The position numbers and the translations under genes are program-made. A stretch of DNA of 64,000 nt, from NCBI GenBank assembly GCA_965656875.1, contig CBFHMJ010000043.1, positions 186,001 through 250,000 of the forward strand, written 5' to 3'. Source of the stretch: CBFHMJ01 sp965656875 (GTDB lineage: Bacteria > Pseudomonadota > Gammaproteobacteria > Enterobacterales > Alteromonadaceae). Position 1 is the stretch's first letter, and every line of letters starts with the position of its first letter. The notes under the pieces are model-generated. The model saw only the letters and a program-made list of their open reading frames with translations. It made no database searches and was not told where the DNA came from. This document shows positions 25,119 through 34,307 of this stretch, one piece after another.

Positions 25119-26441
25119 ATGACGACGAACAGGAGAATCAAAGTCATGCAAACTTTATCAGCCGCATTCGCGGGAATCTTAACGCTGGTTACGGGCGCTA
25201 CCAGCGAAACACTCATAACAAGCAATACCTTACAACCGTCTCACCAGAAAGTTCAACAACGATATATTATCCAGCTCACCACGCCGGCCAATAGCAAATT
25301 ACGGCATACGAGTTCAGATCTGTTCAACATCCGGCAAGTCATTCAACAATCACACGGCAGAGTTTTAAAGTCGTTACCCGGCGTACATGCCGTTGTAGCC
25401 GAACTCACACAGCAACAAGCCAGACAACTCACTAGTTTACCTGGCGTTGCCCGTGTCGAACTTGATCCCATTCGCTATTTACAGGCAGAAACACCATCAT
25501 GGGGAATAGATGTCGTTCAGGCGCATGAAGTATCTGACGCTTTAACCGGGAATATTAAGGTTTGTATCGCCGATACTGGCTATGAACTTGACCATGATGA
25601 TTTACCCGGCGGCAGTTCAGTGACGGGTGAAGTTGTAGACCTACCAGAAGGCAATCCAGACCTCGGTGACTGGTTTAATGATGCTTACGGTCATGGTAGT
25701 CACATCGCTGGCACCATTGCAGCCATTGGTGGAAATAACCAGGGCGTAGCAGGCATTAATCCGAGCGGTGCCATTAATCTGCACGTAGTAAAAATCGTGG
25801 ATAATCCCAATGCCTGGACATTATATGGTTCAGATTTGATTGAAGCTGTTAATCGTTGTGTGGATGCAGGTGCAAACATTATCAACCTGAGTATTTCTGG
25901 TCCGGACGCATCGGCAGCAGAAGAAGAGGCGATGAATCATGCCTTACAACAAGGCGCTCTTATCATCGGCGCCGGTGGTAATCGAGGGAGTACTACTCGC
26001 TATTATCCTGCAGGTTATGATTCAGTTGTCGCTGTTAATGCGGTAGATGAGCAGCTCAATAGTTGGCGTTATAACCACAATAATACTGACACGCTGCTAT
26101 CCGCACCGGGCGTTGATATTCGTTCAACCGTGCAGAACAATGGCTACGCCAACTGGACCGGTACTTCAGTTGCTACAGCATTTGTGTCCGGCGTGGCAGG
26201 TCTGGTTTGGAGTCACTACCCAGACTGTTCAGCGAATCAAATTCGACATATTCTGGCCGCCAGTGCCGTTGACCAGGGCGCACCCGGTAAAGACAATTTA
26301 TACGGATTTGGCGTTGTGAATGCCGTTTCCGCAATGAATTATGCAGCCAACAACGAATGCGAGCCTGCAGCACCTTATGAACCAGTAACAACCGATCTTA
26401 GCTGGCTAGTTCCCATGCTGTATATCAACCTGATGATTTAA
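25119..26441 (+). CDS. Secreted S8 (subtilisin-like) serine protease
   Basis: 440 aa. Signal peptide (basic NRRIK then hydrophobic stretch to about residue 29), an I9-type inhibitory propeptide (about 48-122, RYIIQLTTP to VARVELDPI) and a subtilase domain (125-420). Catalytic Asp152 (IADTGYELDH), His192 (GHGSHIAGT) and Ser350 (GTSVATAF) are present, with the oxyanion Asn in GAGGNRG. It is likely autoprocessed and released. ATG 25119 gives a basic signal n-region; ATG 25146, which follows AGGAG, is the alternative but would lack the positive charges. A short hydrophobic C-terminal tail (SWLVPMLYINLMI) is unusual. Divergent from the dehydrogenase. Confidence 0.93.
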   Translation: MTTNRRIKVMQTLSAAFAGILTLVTGATSETLITSNTLQPSHQKVQQRYIIQLTTPANSKLRHTSSDLFNIRQVIQQSHGRVLKSLPGVHAVVAELTQQQARQLTSLPGVARVELDPIRYLQAETPSWGIDVVQAHEVSDALTGNIKVCIADTGYELDHDDLPGGSSVTGEVVDLPEGNPDLGDWFNDAYGHGSHIAGTIAAIGGNNQGVAGINPSGAINLHVVKIVDNPNAWTLYGSDLIEAVNRCVDAGANIINLSISGPDASAAEEEAMNHALQQGALIIGAGGNRGSTTRYYPAGYDSVVAVNAVDEQLNSWRYNHNNTDTLLSAPGVDIRSTVQNNGYANWTGTSVATAFVSGVAGLVWSHYPDCSANQIRHILAASAVDQGAPGKDNLYGFGVVNAVSAMNYAANNECEPAAPYEPVTTDLSWLVPMLYINLMI

Positions 26442-26456
26442 TTCAATCCAACTGAA

Positions 26457-26485
26457 AGCGTTACCTCAGTCACTGAAGTAACGCT
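26457..26485 (+). terminator. Possible terminator after the S8 protease gene
   Basis: Arms AGCGTTAC and GTAACGCT pair perfectly, and TCAG/CTGA pair inside them. The tail ATCTCTCC is only weakly T-rich. Confidence 0.45.
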
Positions 26486-26559
26486 ATCTCTCCGAGCTCT
26501 GGTGACATCGTCATCTGATGGTATACTCCCCCCTCTTTAGCTAAGTAAATCAATACTTC

Positions 26560-27000
26560 ATGAAACCACGCATCATTAACCAGCCTGATGAATCAGTTAC
26601 TACTTTTCTGACACAACAAATTGTTGATTTTAATTGGAAACACTGGGAGGTAGATGAACGTTTACCACTCGCTGTTATCATTGAGAATAACAACAATGAC
26701 ATTATTGCAGGCAGTCATGGTCGCACCTTTGGCGACTGGCTCATGTTGGATATCTTGTGGGTTTCAGACACACTGCGCGGTCAGGGAGCTGGCAGTAAAA
26801 TTTTGTCGATGATGGAACAATCCGCTCGGGAAAGAGGTTGCACAAAAGTTGTACTTGATACGCTGGACTTTCAGGCAAGAACCTTTTATGAACAGCATGG
26901 CTATACGGTTCAGTGGACACAAGAAGGCTACCCCAAAACGGGTGCCAGGCACTTTATGACCAAACATCTGGTGGCAGATAATCCACAAACAGACGGCTAA
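26560..27000 (+). CDS. GNAT-family N-acetyltransferase
   Basis: 146 aa cytosolic acetyltransferase. The acetyl-CoA pyrophosphate-binding motif appears as SDTLRGQGAGSKILSMME (Q/RxxGxG/A pattern), followed by the motif B region DTLDFQARTFYEQHGYTV. Substrate is unknown; the FEQHGY ending is shared with small-molecule and peptide acetylases of this fold. Single gene, with no clear ribosome site and no terminator seen before the convergent Sel1-like gene. Confidence 0.85.
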   Translation: MKPRIINQPDESVTTFLTQQIVDFNWKHWEVDERLPLAVIIENNNNDIIAGSHGRTFGDWLMLDILWVSDTLRGQGAGSKILSMMEQSARERGCTKVVLDTLDFQARTFYEQHGYTVQWTQEGYPKTGARHFMTKHLVADNPQTDG

Positions 27001-27149
27001 ATCTGCGGACCTTTTCAGGTGATATGTAGTGTTCGAGCTTATCCACTAAATCGTTGCATCACAGTGCCAGAAAAAGCGCAGCAAAGGTTTTTGATTGATA
27101 TTAACTGCGCTCATCTACGGCTATTTTGCAGCTCCAGTAAAAAGCAGTC

Positions 27150-29120
27150 CTACAGATCAAATCGCTCAATCAGCGCGATACCTTTTTGTAAGTCTTCCAT
27201 ATCGCCCGTTTCATCGTATAGTGCCAGCAAACTCGGTAATCCGGTTATGTAACCGCCCTGAATAACGACTCGTTCTAACAAGGCTCTCGCTGTATCAATG
27301 TTTTTTGGAACTCCCTCTCCTTTCAAGTACATCGAACCAAGTCGAGCATAAGCGGACGAGTTTTGCTTTTTACTGGCCTGACGGAACCAGAATGCAGCGG
27401 TCGCGTAATCACGCTCAATGGCATAGGCCAACTCACCACGAGCCAGATCACAAATTGCCGTATCGGTTTCACCCGTCTTATTCATCAGTTCTGTCGCAGT
27501 TACTTCGTTACCGTCCTGGTGATAATCGAGGATATAACTGCGAAAACACATGGCGTCTTTGTTACCTGACGCAATCGCATCATCTAACATAGATTGCGCT
27601 TTTTCTTCATTGTAAAAATCGTATTGCTTATCGAAGTACAGCTGCAACACATCCAGCAAGTACTTATCATTTTTCGCCAGGGCCTGTTCATAAAGCGCCA
27701 ACCCTTTTGCGTGATCAACGGCTTGCTCATAGTTCCCTTTCAAATACACATCACCTAATAAGGCCATTGCTTGTTCGCTACCCAGGTCTGAGGCCTTTAT
27801 CAGTGCATTCAGTTGATCCTTTTCAGTTGCCTCGGTGTTCACCAGGGTTTCGTTATAACGAGCGAAACCGGCTACAGCGACGTATTGACCACCAAGTGAC
27901 GCCAGGCCATCCACCGTTATTTGCCAGATTTCGGTTTCACCAATGCTATTATCTACCGGTATCAAACGAGCAAACTCTTCCATTTCGATCAGCGCTTTTG
28001 CTAATAACGCTTTATCAAGGTCTTTCCGCCCCAACCAGTAAAACAGCGCCGATTTAAATTCTGGCATATGACGGAAGTGATACAGTTTATACACCATTGT
28101 CTCTTCAGCCATTTCTTCCACTTGTAAATACCGCAACTGCTCAAACAACGGTTCAACAGCAGCCTCGTCAATTGCAGGTTTAAGAAGTTGCTCAACCAGT
28201 AATACCGCTGTTGCTGGCACAAACCCTGATTTCGACAGATCATCCAATGCTTTTCGCTCTTCTTCCGTGAATGGCTGACGTTCCAGTAGCGCTATTTCTG
28301 CGGCAATCACACTCGCCAGTGGATAATCTTTCGGTAGCTCAGCCAACGTTGCTTTAGCTTTATTCAGATCGCGTGAAAATATCTGCTCTCGCACTGTTTT
28401 TAACATCACAGAAGGTAATTTACTTCCAGCCAGTTCAAAACGAATAGCGGCTTGAATCTGCTCGCCCGACGCCTGGTAGTGATCGTCCGTTTTGTATAAC
28501 TGTCTCATCCAGTCATCCGCTGTAAAATATCTGACTTTATATTGTCTGAGACTCTGATCCACTGCGTGGACTTTGTAGTAAAACCCACCATATGCTTCGA
28601 CCAATCGAACACTGAATGGCGATAACTCCATAATCTGTAAAATAGAAGTGACTTCGTACAGATTCTTCACACGAATCGCGTTTTCCAGTGATGTTCCATC
28701 ATTCTCACGCAATTCTTCCACCAGCACTTTTTGCAACGTTTTGTAATGAGAGACACCAGCCAGCCCGGCACCTTCTTGTTGAGCACAGCTATACAAACCA
28801 AAGTGACCAATAATATCGACCGGATTTAGTTGAGTTAACTCCGTAAGAATTTGTTGATATTCAGGGCCACAAACGGCATCTGCCGCTATTAAATTGATAC
28901 GCTCGATATAACCAAAATACTGGATCTTCTGCTCTATTGTCGCGTTGTAAAAAAATTGCTGATGTTTATCCCAATCGGGATTTTCACTGGGTAAGAAATG
29001 AGGAATGCTATCGTCGTAAAGTGCTGAAAAAATTAAGACATCATCGGGTTGGCGGGGGGCTTTTGTTGATACACAACCAGACAACAAAACAACAAACAAG
29101 GAAAATATAATAAAACGCAC
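27150..29120 (-). CDS. Lipoprotein with Sel1/TPR-like repeats
   Basis: 656 aa. GTG 29120 is preferred: GGAG lies six bases upstream and the product starts with a short lipoprotein signal (RFIIFSLFVVLLSGC); the ATG at 29144 would add eight residues before it. The C-terminal third has Sel1-like units (ALLGDVYLKGNYEQAVDHAKGLALYEQAL, ARLGSMYLKGEGVPKNIDTARALLE), the middle is alpha-helical without clear motifs. Sel1 proteins usually scaffold protein complexes. In related bacteria large lipoproteins of this style sit near alginate or polysaccharide genes, but none is near here, so the role is unknown. Confidence 0.8.
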   Translation of the reverse strand: MRFIIFSLFVVLLSGCVSTKAPRQPDDVLIFSALYDDSIPHFLPSENPDWDKHQQFFYNATIEQKIQYFGYIERINLIAADAVCGPEYQQILTELTQLNPVDIIGHFGLYSCAQQEGAGLAGVSHYKTLQKVLVEELRENDGTSLENAIRVKNLYEVTSILQIMELSPFSVRLVEAYGGFYYKVHAVDQSLRQYKVRYFTADDWMRQLYKTDDHYQASGEQIQAAIRFELAGSKLPSVMLKTVREQIFSRDLNKAKATLAELPKDYPLASVIAAEIALLERQPFTEEERKALDDLSKSGFVPATAVLLVEQLLKPAIDEAAVEPLFEQLRYLQVEEMAEETMVYKLYHFRHMPEFKSALFYWLGRKDLDKALLAKALIEMEEFARLIPVDNSIGETEIWQITVDGLASLGGQYVAVAGFARYNETLVNTEATEKDQLNALIKASDLGSEQAMALLGDVYLKGNYEQAVDHAKGLALYEQALAKNDKYLLDVLQLYFDKQYDFYNEEKAQSMLDDAIASGNKDAMCFRSYILDYHQDGNEVTATELMNKTGETDTAICDLARGELAYAIERDYATAAFWFRQASKKQNSSAYARLGSMYLKGEGVPKNIDTARALLERVVIQGGYITGLPSLLALYDETGDMEDLQKGIALIERFDL

Positions 29121-29325
29121 TGAGATCTCCGTGGGCGAATCCATCTGACTCCAAGGTTATAACACAGAAAATATGCTCAGATAGCGCAAATTCCTTTAAA
29201 TGGCGGAGAATTTTTGTTTTGAAATTTAAATAACAGCACAACTTACAACGGGAAAAGCTTCTGTATTATGGCCTGTTGCCGCGTTTCACTGCTCCCCTCA
29301 TAGAGAAGAGCAATGAATAAGACGA

Positions 29326-30960
29326 TCATCCAACTCGCTTGAATAATCCATCTTCTTTACCTGTTAGCTCTTTGCCACGACGATTCTTTCTGTCATCTAA
29401 CTTGAGCGTAATTTCAATTTTGTTCTCGCCTCTTGCCTTTCGTTTCAGGTAATTTCCCCAGGTCGGAGGCCGAGACTGTGTAAAGAAATCTTTGATTCGA
29501 TTACGAACAGCAAAATAAAGAGGACGATAAAAATAATGAGAAAAATTACCACCCGCTACTTGTTTCAGGTGATACCAAAGCACCTTTGGCTGCGTGTAGA
29601 ATTCGGTGAGAAAACGCCGCTGATACCATTCCAGATCTTCCGCAGTTAAATCATCGGTTCTGATCACCGACGTGCCCCAACGTTTGAACTGTCGCCAGTC
29701 TTCACATAATAAATGTAAGCCGTCACCAGCCAGTGCCTGATCATAAGAATGGGTATCCGGGTAAGGTGTCAGAATGTTCACCGCGCAACGCATTAGTTTT
29801 ATTTTCTTGGCAAACTTAATCGATTCCAGCACAGACTCATGAGTTTCATGAGCATGACCAACTATAAAGCTGGCTCGTGTTTGCAATCCTCGTTCGTACA
29901 TCCAGTCGTAAACTTGTTCGTACTGTTCAATTCGGGTTCCCTTCTTGATAGCCTTCATCATTTCAGCGCTACCTGTTTCAACCCCCATAGACATTTCAGT
30001 AAAGCCAGCCTCAATCATCTTATCCAGCATTTCTGGCGAAGTTGTATTGGCGCGAGTATTTGCATAGAACACGACTTCTTTATTGAGACCTCGTCGGATA
30101 ATTTCATCACAAAGCTCAGCAACGTGATGCCGATTTACCGTTAACGTGTCATCAAAGAACATAAACAACCGAGTGCCATAGGTTTTAAAAGAACCTTCAA
30201 TTTCATCCACAACTCGGGATACATCACGTAATCGTGGTTTAACACCTCGCACCGAACAAAACGTACACATGAATGGACAGCCTCGAATGGATTCCAGCAC
30301 ATCCATTTTCACCATTCCCTTACCCGGCCAGGCATACTTGTATTCATCGTAATCAACAAGATGTCTCGCAGGTAACGGATAAGAATCGACCGTTTTCTCA
30401 TTGTCGGTTCGGATAATTTGTTCATCGGGTAAATCATTCGCGATATGGACGGCTGACAGTTCACCTTCGCCCACAACCACATAATCCAGATACGGACAAT
30501 CATCCAGCGTTTGCCGAGGCATCGCAGAGACATGCGAGCCACCAACCATTATTTTTATCTCCGGGCGACGCGCTTTGATTTCTTGAGAGAGTGACTCTAC
30601 GCCATGAATCTCAGGAGTTGTTGCGGTAAAACCAACGATATCGGGATTGGATTCAAGGATCAGATTTAACGTCACGTCAGGTGGGTAGAGTTTAGTTTCA
30701 CAATCAATGATATTGACCGTGTGCCCGGCTTCCTCTAAAGCAGCAGCGACATACATCAGGCCTAATGGCGGGCGAACTTCTCGATTTTTAGGTAGTTTGC
30801 CGAACACACTGTAAATATTAGCATAAGGTAAACGTACTAAAGTGACATGCCGTTTGACTGATGCCAGTTCAATGGCAGGAAAATCTATCGAACCGTTCAC
30901 GTCACGAGCAATTGCAGACGCGTAATTCACCGGGACACTGGTATCAACCGACGTAACCAT
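29326..30960 (-). CDS. B12-binding-domain radical SAM protein
   Basis: 544 aa cytosolic iron-sulfur enzyme. An N-terminal cobalamin-binding-like Rossmann domain (about 40-185, with PPLGLMYVAAALEEAGHTVNI and VVGEGE) precedes a radical SAM barrel. The cluster cysteines are C228, C232 and C235 in GCPFMCTFCS. A C-terminal tail (about 440-544) is basic. Such enzymes carry out methylations or ring closures on unactivated carbon; the product is not predictable and no neighbouring pathway is obvious. ATG 30960 is chosen since AAGGA precedes it; ATG-like starts further up (31011) lack support. Confidence 0.88.
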   Translation of the reverse strand: MVTSVDTSVPVNYASAIARDVNGSIDFPAIELASVKRHVTLVRLPYANIYSVFGKLPKNREVRPPLGLMYVAAALEEAGHTVNIIDCETKLYPPDVTLNLILESNPDIVGFTATTPEIHGVESLSQEIKARRPEIKIMVGGSHVSAMPRQTLDDCPYLDYVVVGEGELSAVHIANDLPDEQIIRTDNEKTVDSYPLPARHLVDYDEYKYAWPGKGMVKMDVLESIRGCPFMCTFCSVRGVKPRLRDVSRVVDEIEGSFKTYGTRLFMFFDDTLTVNRHHVAELCDEIIRRGLNKEVVFYANTRANTTSPEMLDKMIEAGFTEMSMGVETGSAEMMKAIKKGTRIEQYEQVYDWMYERGLQTRASFIVGHAHETHESVLESIKFAKKIKLMRCAVNILTPYPDTHSYDQALAGDGLHLLCEDWRQFKRWGTSVIRTDDLTAEDLEWYQRRFLTEFYTQPKVLWYHLKQVAGGNFSHYFYRPLYFAVRNRIKDFFTQSRPPTWGNYLKRKARGENKIEITLKLDDRKNRRGKELTGKEDGLFKRVG

Positions 30961-31287
30961 AAATGCTATATCCTTTACATTGAAGACGACGACATTCTGA
31001 CAAATTAGCAAATGATGTCAATTATGTTATTAAGATAAATCTAATTTTGAATCACGATGTTACATTTAGTGCAATTTTTTCCTAATTCAAATTCAAAAAA
31101 CCTAACCATTCATAATACTCAGTCATTTAATAAGAAAGCCCCTTCAACCATTCTATGGATACTGACTATTACCCTGATTTGAAACAAGTTTATCAGTAAT
31201 CTCTCATACTGGCATAAGTCTGTTTACAGACTATTCTTGTACTGACGTATCGATATCAAGCTGACTATTAGCATTGGAGTTGCAGAT

Positions 31288-32919
31288 ATGAAATTACAAG
31301 ATACAAAGATAAAGTTCAGATTATTGACTGTACTGGCGATGGCCCTAATTTCGTTTTTGGTATTAATTGGTGTTCTGCTTTCAAACTTTAAAACATCATT
31401 GCTCGATGCCAAAGCGCTCAAAACTCGCCATGTCGTAGAATCTGTCTTCAATGTTTTCGAACATTACCATCGCCTCGAAACATCAGGTCAGCTATCCAGG
31501 GAAGAAGCACAGCAACAGGCAATATCTGTCATTAAAGTTCTTCGATACGAATCCAATGACTACTTCTGGATCAATGATTTATCGCCAACCATGATCATGC
31601 ATCCGATTAAACCTTCACTTGATGGAAAGGATTTATCCGGATTCGCCGACCCGGATGGTAAACAACTCTTTGTCGAAATGGCGAACGTTGTCAGACGTGA
31701 TGGCGCAGGTTATGTGCCTTACCTCTGGCCAAAACCCGGCTTTGATGATCCCGTCGAGAAAATCTCGTATGTCAAAGGATTTACTCCCTGGAACTGGATC
31801 ATTGGGAGCGGCATTTATCTGGACGATGTTGCTGAAGAATTCTTTGCAACCTCTACCGCAATCATCATCACGGCAATCGTTTTGTTTTTAGTGATGACCA
31901 TCATGATTATTACAATTTCCAAATCAATTACTTTACCGCTCAGTCAAACACTGAATGCACTTCATGATATTTCTAAAGGCGATGGTGATCTGACACAACG
32001 GTTGAAAGTTCGCGGTAAAGACGAGCTCGGCGAGCTGGCTCAGTCCTTTAATGTCTTCGTAGAAAAGATTGCTGATTTAGTTCGAAATGTGAACCAGAAC
32101 GTCAATGCTGCCGTTGCTACATCTGGTGAACTGGTGAGCATTAACGATGGCGCGAAAAATATCATTGACGAGCAAAATGATCAGACAACCCGGGTGGCTC
32201 AGGCCATAGATGAAATGACGGTGACAATTCAGGATATTGCTCGCAATACGGAAGCCGCCGCTCAGGAAGCATCAGAAGGTCAGGAAGCTATATTAACCGG
32301 ACAACGGGTGTTTGTTTCAACGGCCGATGAAATCAAGTCATTAGCCGTAAATATTAATTCTGCCGCCGATGTTATTCAAAATCTCGCGAAAGAAACAGAG
32401 AGTATTGGTGGGGTTTTGGATGTGATCGGCACCATTGCAGAACAAACGAACCTGTTAGCATTAAACGCAGCAATCGAAGCCGCTCGAGCAGGCGAACAAG
32501 GTCGAGGGTTTGCCGTCGTTGCTGATGAAGTTCGGACACTGGCAAATCGAACACAGCAATCAACCGCAGAAATTCAGAATATGATCCACCGATTACAATC
32601 CGGTGCATCATCGGCCGTGAACGTCATTAGCTCCAGTGTCAGTATGTCGGAACACTCAGCATCAGAGGTAAATGAGGCGAACGATGCGTTGAACAAAATC
32701 ATCAGTTCAATTGCCAATTTGAATGATATGAACACGCTAATTGCCAGTGCTGCCGAACAACAGTCAGTGACTGTGATTGAAATTAGCCGCAGCGTTAACG
32801 AAATATCGTCGTTAAGTGAAACTTCAACTCAAAAAATGCAGGAGTCGGTTACTTTCGCCGAATCAATTGCTGACAGTAGTAAAAAATTAGATGAGCAAAT
32901 AAAGCAATTTAAAGTCTAA
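31288..32919 (+). CDS. Methyl-accepting chemotaxis protein with single Cache sensor
   Basis: 543 aa transducer. One N-terminal membrane helix (about 11-33), a periplasmic sCache_2-type domain (about 40-185, containing YFWINDLSPTMIMHPIKP and PWNWIIGSGIYLDDV), a second membrane helix (about 190-212), HAMP (about 213-265) and a cytoplasmic coiled-coil signalling domain. The kinase-contact tip EQTNLLALNAAIEAARAG is near residue 382. The sCache_2 type usually binds small carboxylates or similar ligands. Start ATG has GGAG upstream. Ends two bases before the convergent XRE gene. Confidence 0.93.
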   Translation: MKLQDTKIKFRLLTVLAMALISFLVLIGVLLSNFKTSLLDAKALKTRHVVESVFNVFEHYHRLETSGQLSREEAQQQAISVIKVLRYESNDYFWINDLSPTMIMHPIKPSLDGKDLSGFADPDGKQLFVEMANVVRRDGAGYVPYLWPKPGFDDPVEKISYVKGFTPWNWIIGSGIYLDDVAEEFFATSTAIIITAIVLFLVMTIMIITISKSITLPLSQTLNALHDISKGDGDLTQRLKVRGKDELGELAQSFNVFVEKIADLVRNVNQNVNAAVATSGELVSINDGAKNIIDEQNDQTTRVAQAIDEMTVTIQDIARNTEAAAQEASEGQEAILTGQRVFVSTADEIKSLAVNINSAADVIQNLAKETESIGGVLDVIGTIAEQTNLLALNAAIEAARAGEQGRGFAVVADEVRTLANRTQQSTAEIQNMIHRLQSGASSAVNVISSSVSMSEHSASEVNEANDALNKIISSIANLNDMNTLIASAAEQQSVTVIEISRSVNEISSLSETSTQKMQESVTFAESIADSSKKLDEQIKQFKV

Positions 32920-32921
32920 GG

Positions 32922-33131
32922 TCAGTCTTCAATATCCAACAGATCACCCGGTTTACAATTTAACGCTTCGCAAAGTGCTAACAAGGTTGTAAACCGGATT
33001 GCTTTAGCGCGACCACATTTCAGCTTAGATAAATTCGCCAGAGTAATATCAACCTTTTCGGATAACTCGGATAACGTCATTTTTCGTTGTACTAACAACA
33101 AATCCAGATTGATTTTTAACGAAGAAGCCAT
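32922..33131 (-). CDS. Small XRE-family (Cro/CI-type) helix-turn-helix regulator
   Basis: 69 aa, almost entirely one HTH domain (about 8-64), with the recognition-helix segment LANLSKLKCGRAKAIRFTTL and the closing ALNCKPGDLLDIED found in YozG-like regulators. Small proteins of this type commonly repress their own promoter and a neighbouring membrane-protein gene. Here a small membrane-protein gene is divergent, 192 bases away. Confidence 0.88.
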   Translation of the reverse strand: MASSLKINLDLLLVQRKMTLSELSEKVDITLANLSKLKCGRAKAIRFTTLLALCEALNCKPGDLLDIED

Positions 33132-33323
33132 TCTCAGCCCTCACGATCCATTTATTCATTCACTCTATTTAAAACGATATATATTTATCAATCAACAACA
33201 ATTATTTATCGATAAACGATAAATTTTATTTGTATTTGTACAAACACCATCATAAGATGGACATCACTGGTTCAGAATATAAGCAGTTTCTGATGGCATC
33301 GGCATCGTTAAAAAGGAAAGTTT

Positions 33324-33521
33324 ATGTATTCATTACTTGTAGGGCTGGCTTCACTGGCATTTTTAATCACAGTCACTGTAATTAGCTATCGTCTTGGTCA
33401 AACCAAAACAGATAATCCACAAAAGGCAGCGATTATTGGTTTCTTTACCGCCTTCTTTCCGCCGCTTGCATTAATCTATTTGATTGTGTTGTTGCTAAAA
33501 GAAGATGCGTCAGTGGTGTAA
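33324..33521 (+). CDS. Small two-helix membrane protein of unknown function
   Basis: 65 aa with two hydrophobic helices (about 3-22 and 36-58) joined by a basic loop (RLGQTKTDNPQKA). AAAGGAAAG is well placed before the ATG and a terminator follows. Divergent from the XRE regulator gene. No family recognised; a membrane accessory protein is all that can be said. Confidence 0.6.
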   Translation: MYSLLVGLASLAFLITVTVISYRLGQTKTDNPQKAAIIGFFTAFFPPLALIYLIVLLLKEDASVV

Positions 33522-33620
33522 CAAACACTGTTCCACGTCAGTGTATTTATGACAAACCCATTGAAACGAATTTATTCATTGGTTACATCATTGCATGAAC
33601 AATGCTTGTCGAGAGACATT

Positions 33621-33656
33621 AAAAAAGGCGAGTAATGTTACAACTCGCCTTTCTTT
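33621..33656. terminator. Bidirectional terminator between the small membrane-protein and GFA genes
   Basis: GGCGAGT / ACTCGCC stem with AAAAAA before and TTTCTTTT after, so both strands have a U tract. It serves the plus-strand small gene and the minus-strand GFA gene. Confidence 0.88.
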
Positions 33657-33683
33657 TCATTCAGGTGACACTGAATGCCTTCA

Positions 33684-34112
33684 TTAGTTATCTTGCTGTT
33701 GAGTAAATTGAGCGAAAACTTCCGCACCGGTCATTTTGTTGGTGTCATTTTGAAATGAGTACCAGTCAGGCTTTTCATCAATAAAAATTTCTTGTTTCAA
33801 CTCAAAATTCTCGGCTTGTTCAAACAAACTTGCAGGCATCATGTATTGTTGATTTTCTGTCAGTCGATAGAACAGATGTGTACCACACTTCTTGCAGAAT
33901 CCTCTGTCAGCCCATTGAGATGATGGAAAAGCACCAATATTGCTTTCGCCTGAAAAGACAACATCCGTCCCACAGTCAACAGCCAGAAATGGCCCTCCAC
34001 CCCATTTACGACACATGGAACAATGACAGCTACCTACATGGTTACTGACAGCATTTGCCGTAATTTGCACAGAACCACACAAACAACTACCCGTTTTTTT
34101 CTGAGTACTCAT
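33684..34112 (-). CDS. GFA-family zinc-binding protein
   Basis: 142 aa. Cysteines occur as CLCG, CHCSMC and CKKCG, the arrangement of the glutathione-dependent formaldehyde-activating (GFA/CENP-V) fold that binds two zinc ions. Actual formaldehyde activation is not established for most members. The ATG at 34112 is favoured because GGAG precedes it by six bases; the ATG at 34124 gives four extra residues. Single gene. Confidence 0.85.
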   Translation of the reverse strand: MSTQKKTGSCLCGSVQITANAVSNHVGSCHCSMCRKWGGGPFLAVDCGTDVVFSGESNIGAFPSSQWADRGFCKKCGTHLFYRLTENQQYMMPASLFEQAENFELKQEIFIDEKPDWYSFQNDTNKMTGAEVFAQFTQQQDN

Positions 34113-34249
34113 GATTTTCTCCATTACCGTGTCTTTTCATCGAAATGACGATCACAAGATTGTCGCTAAGTTATCAGGGATGATTGTTCCTGATATCGCT
34201 GACATTATTTACGATATAACGTTCACTCTGATGGTTCAATTAAGCAAAC

Positions 34250-34284
34250 AAAAAAGGGCGAAGTATTTTTCACCTTCGCCCCTT
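34250..34284 (-). terminator. Terminator of the tricorn-like protease gene
   Basis: GGGCGAAG / CTTCGCCC stem flanked by an A run at 34250-34255, that is a U tract on the minus strand, close after the stop. Confidence 0.82.
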
Positions 34285-34307
34285 TAAATCACTTTATCTA
34301 CCGATAA

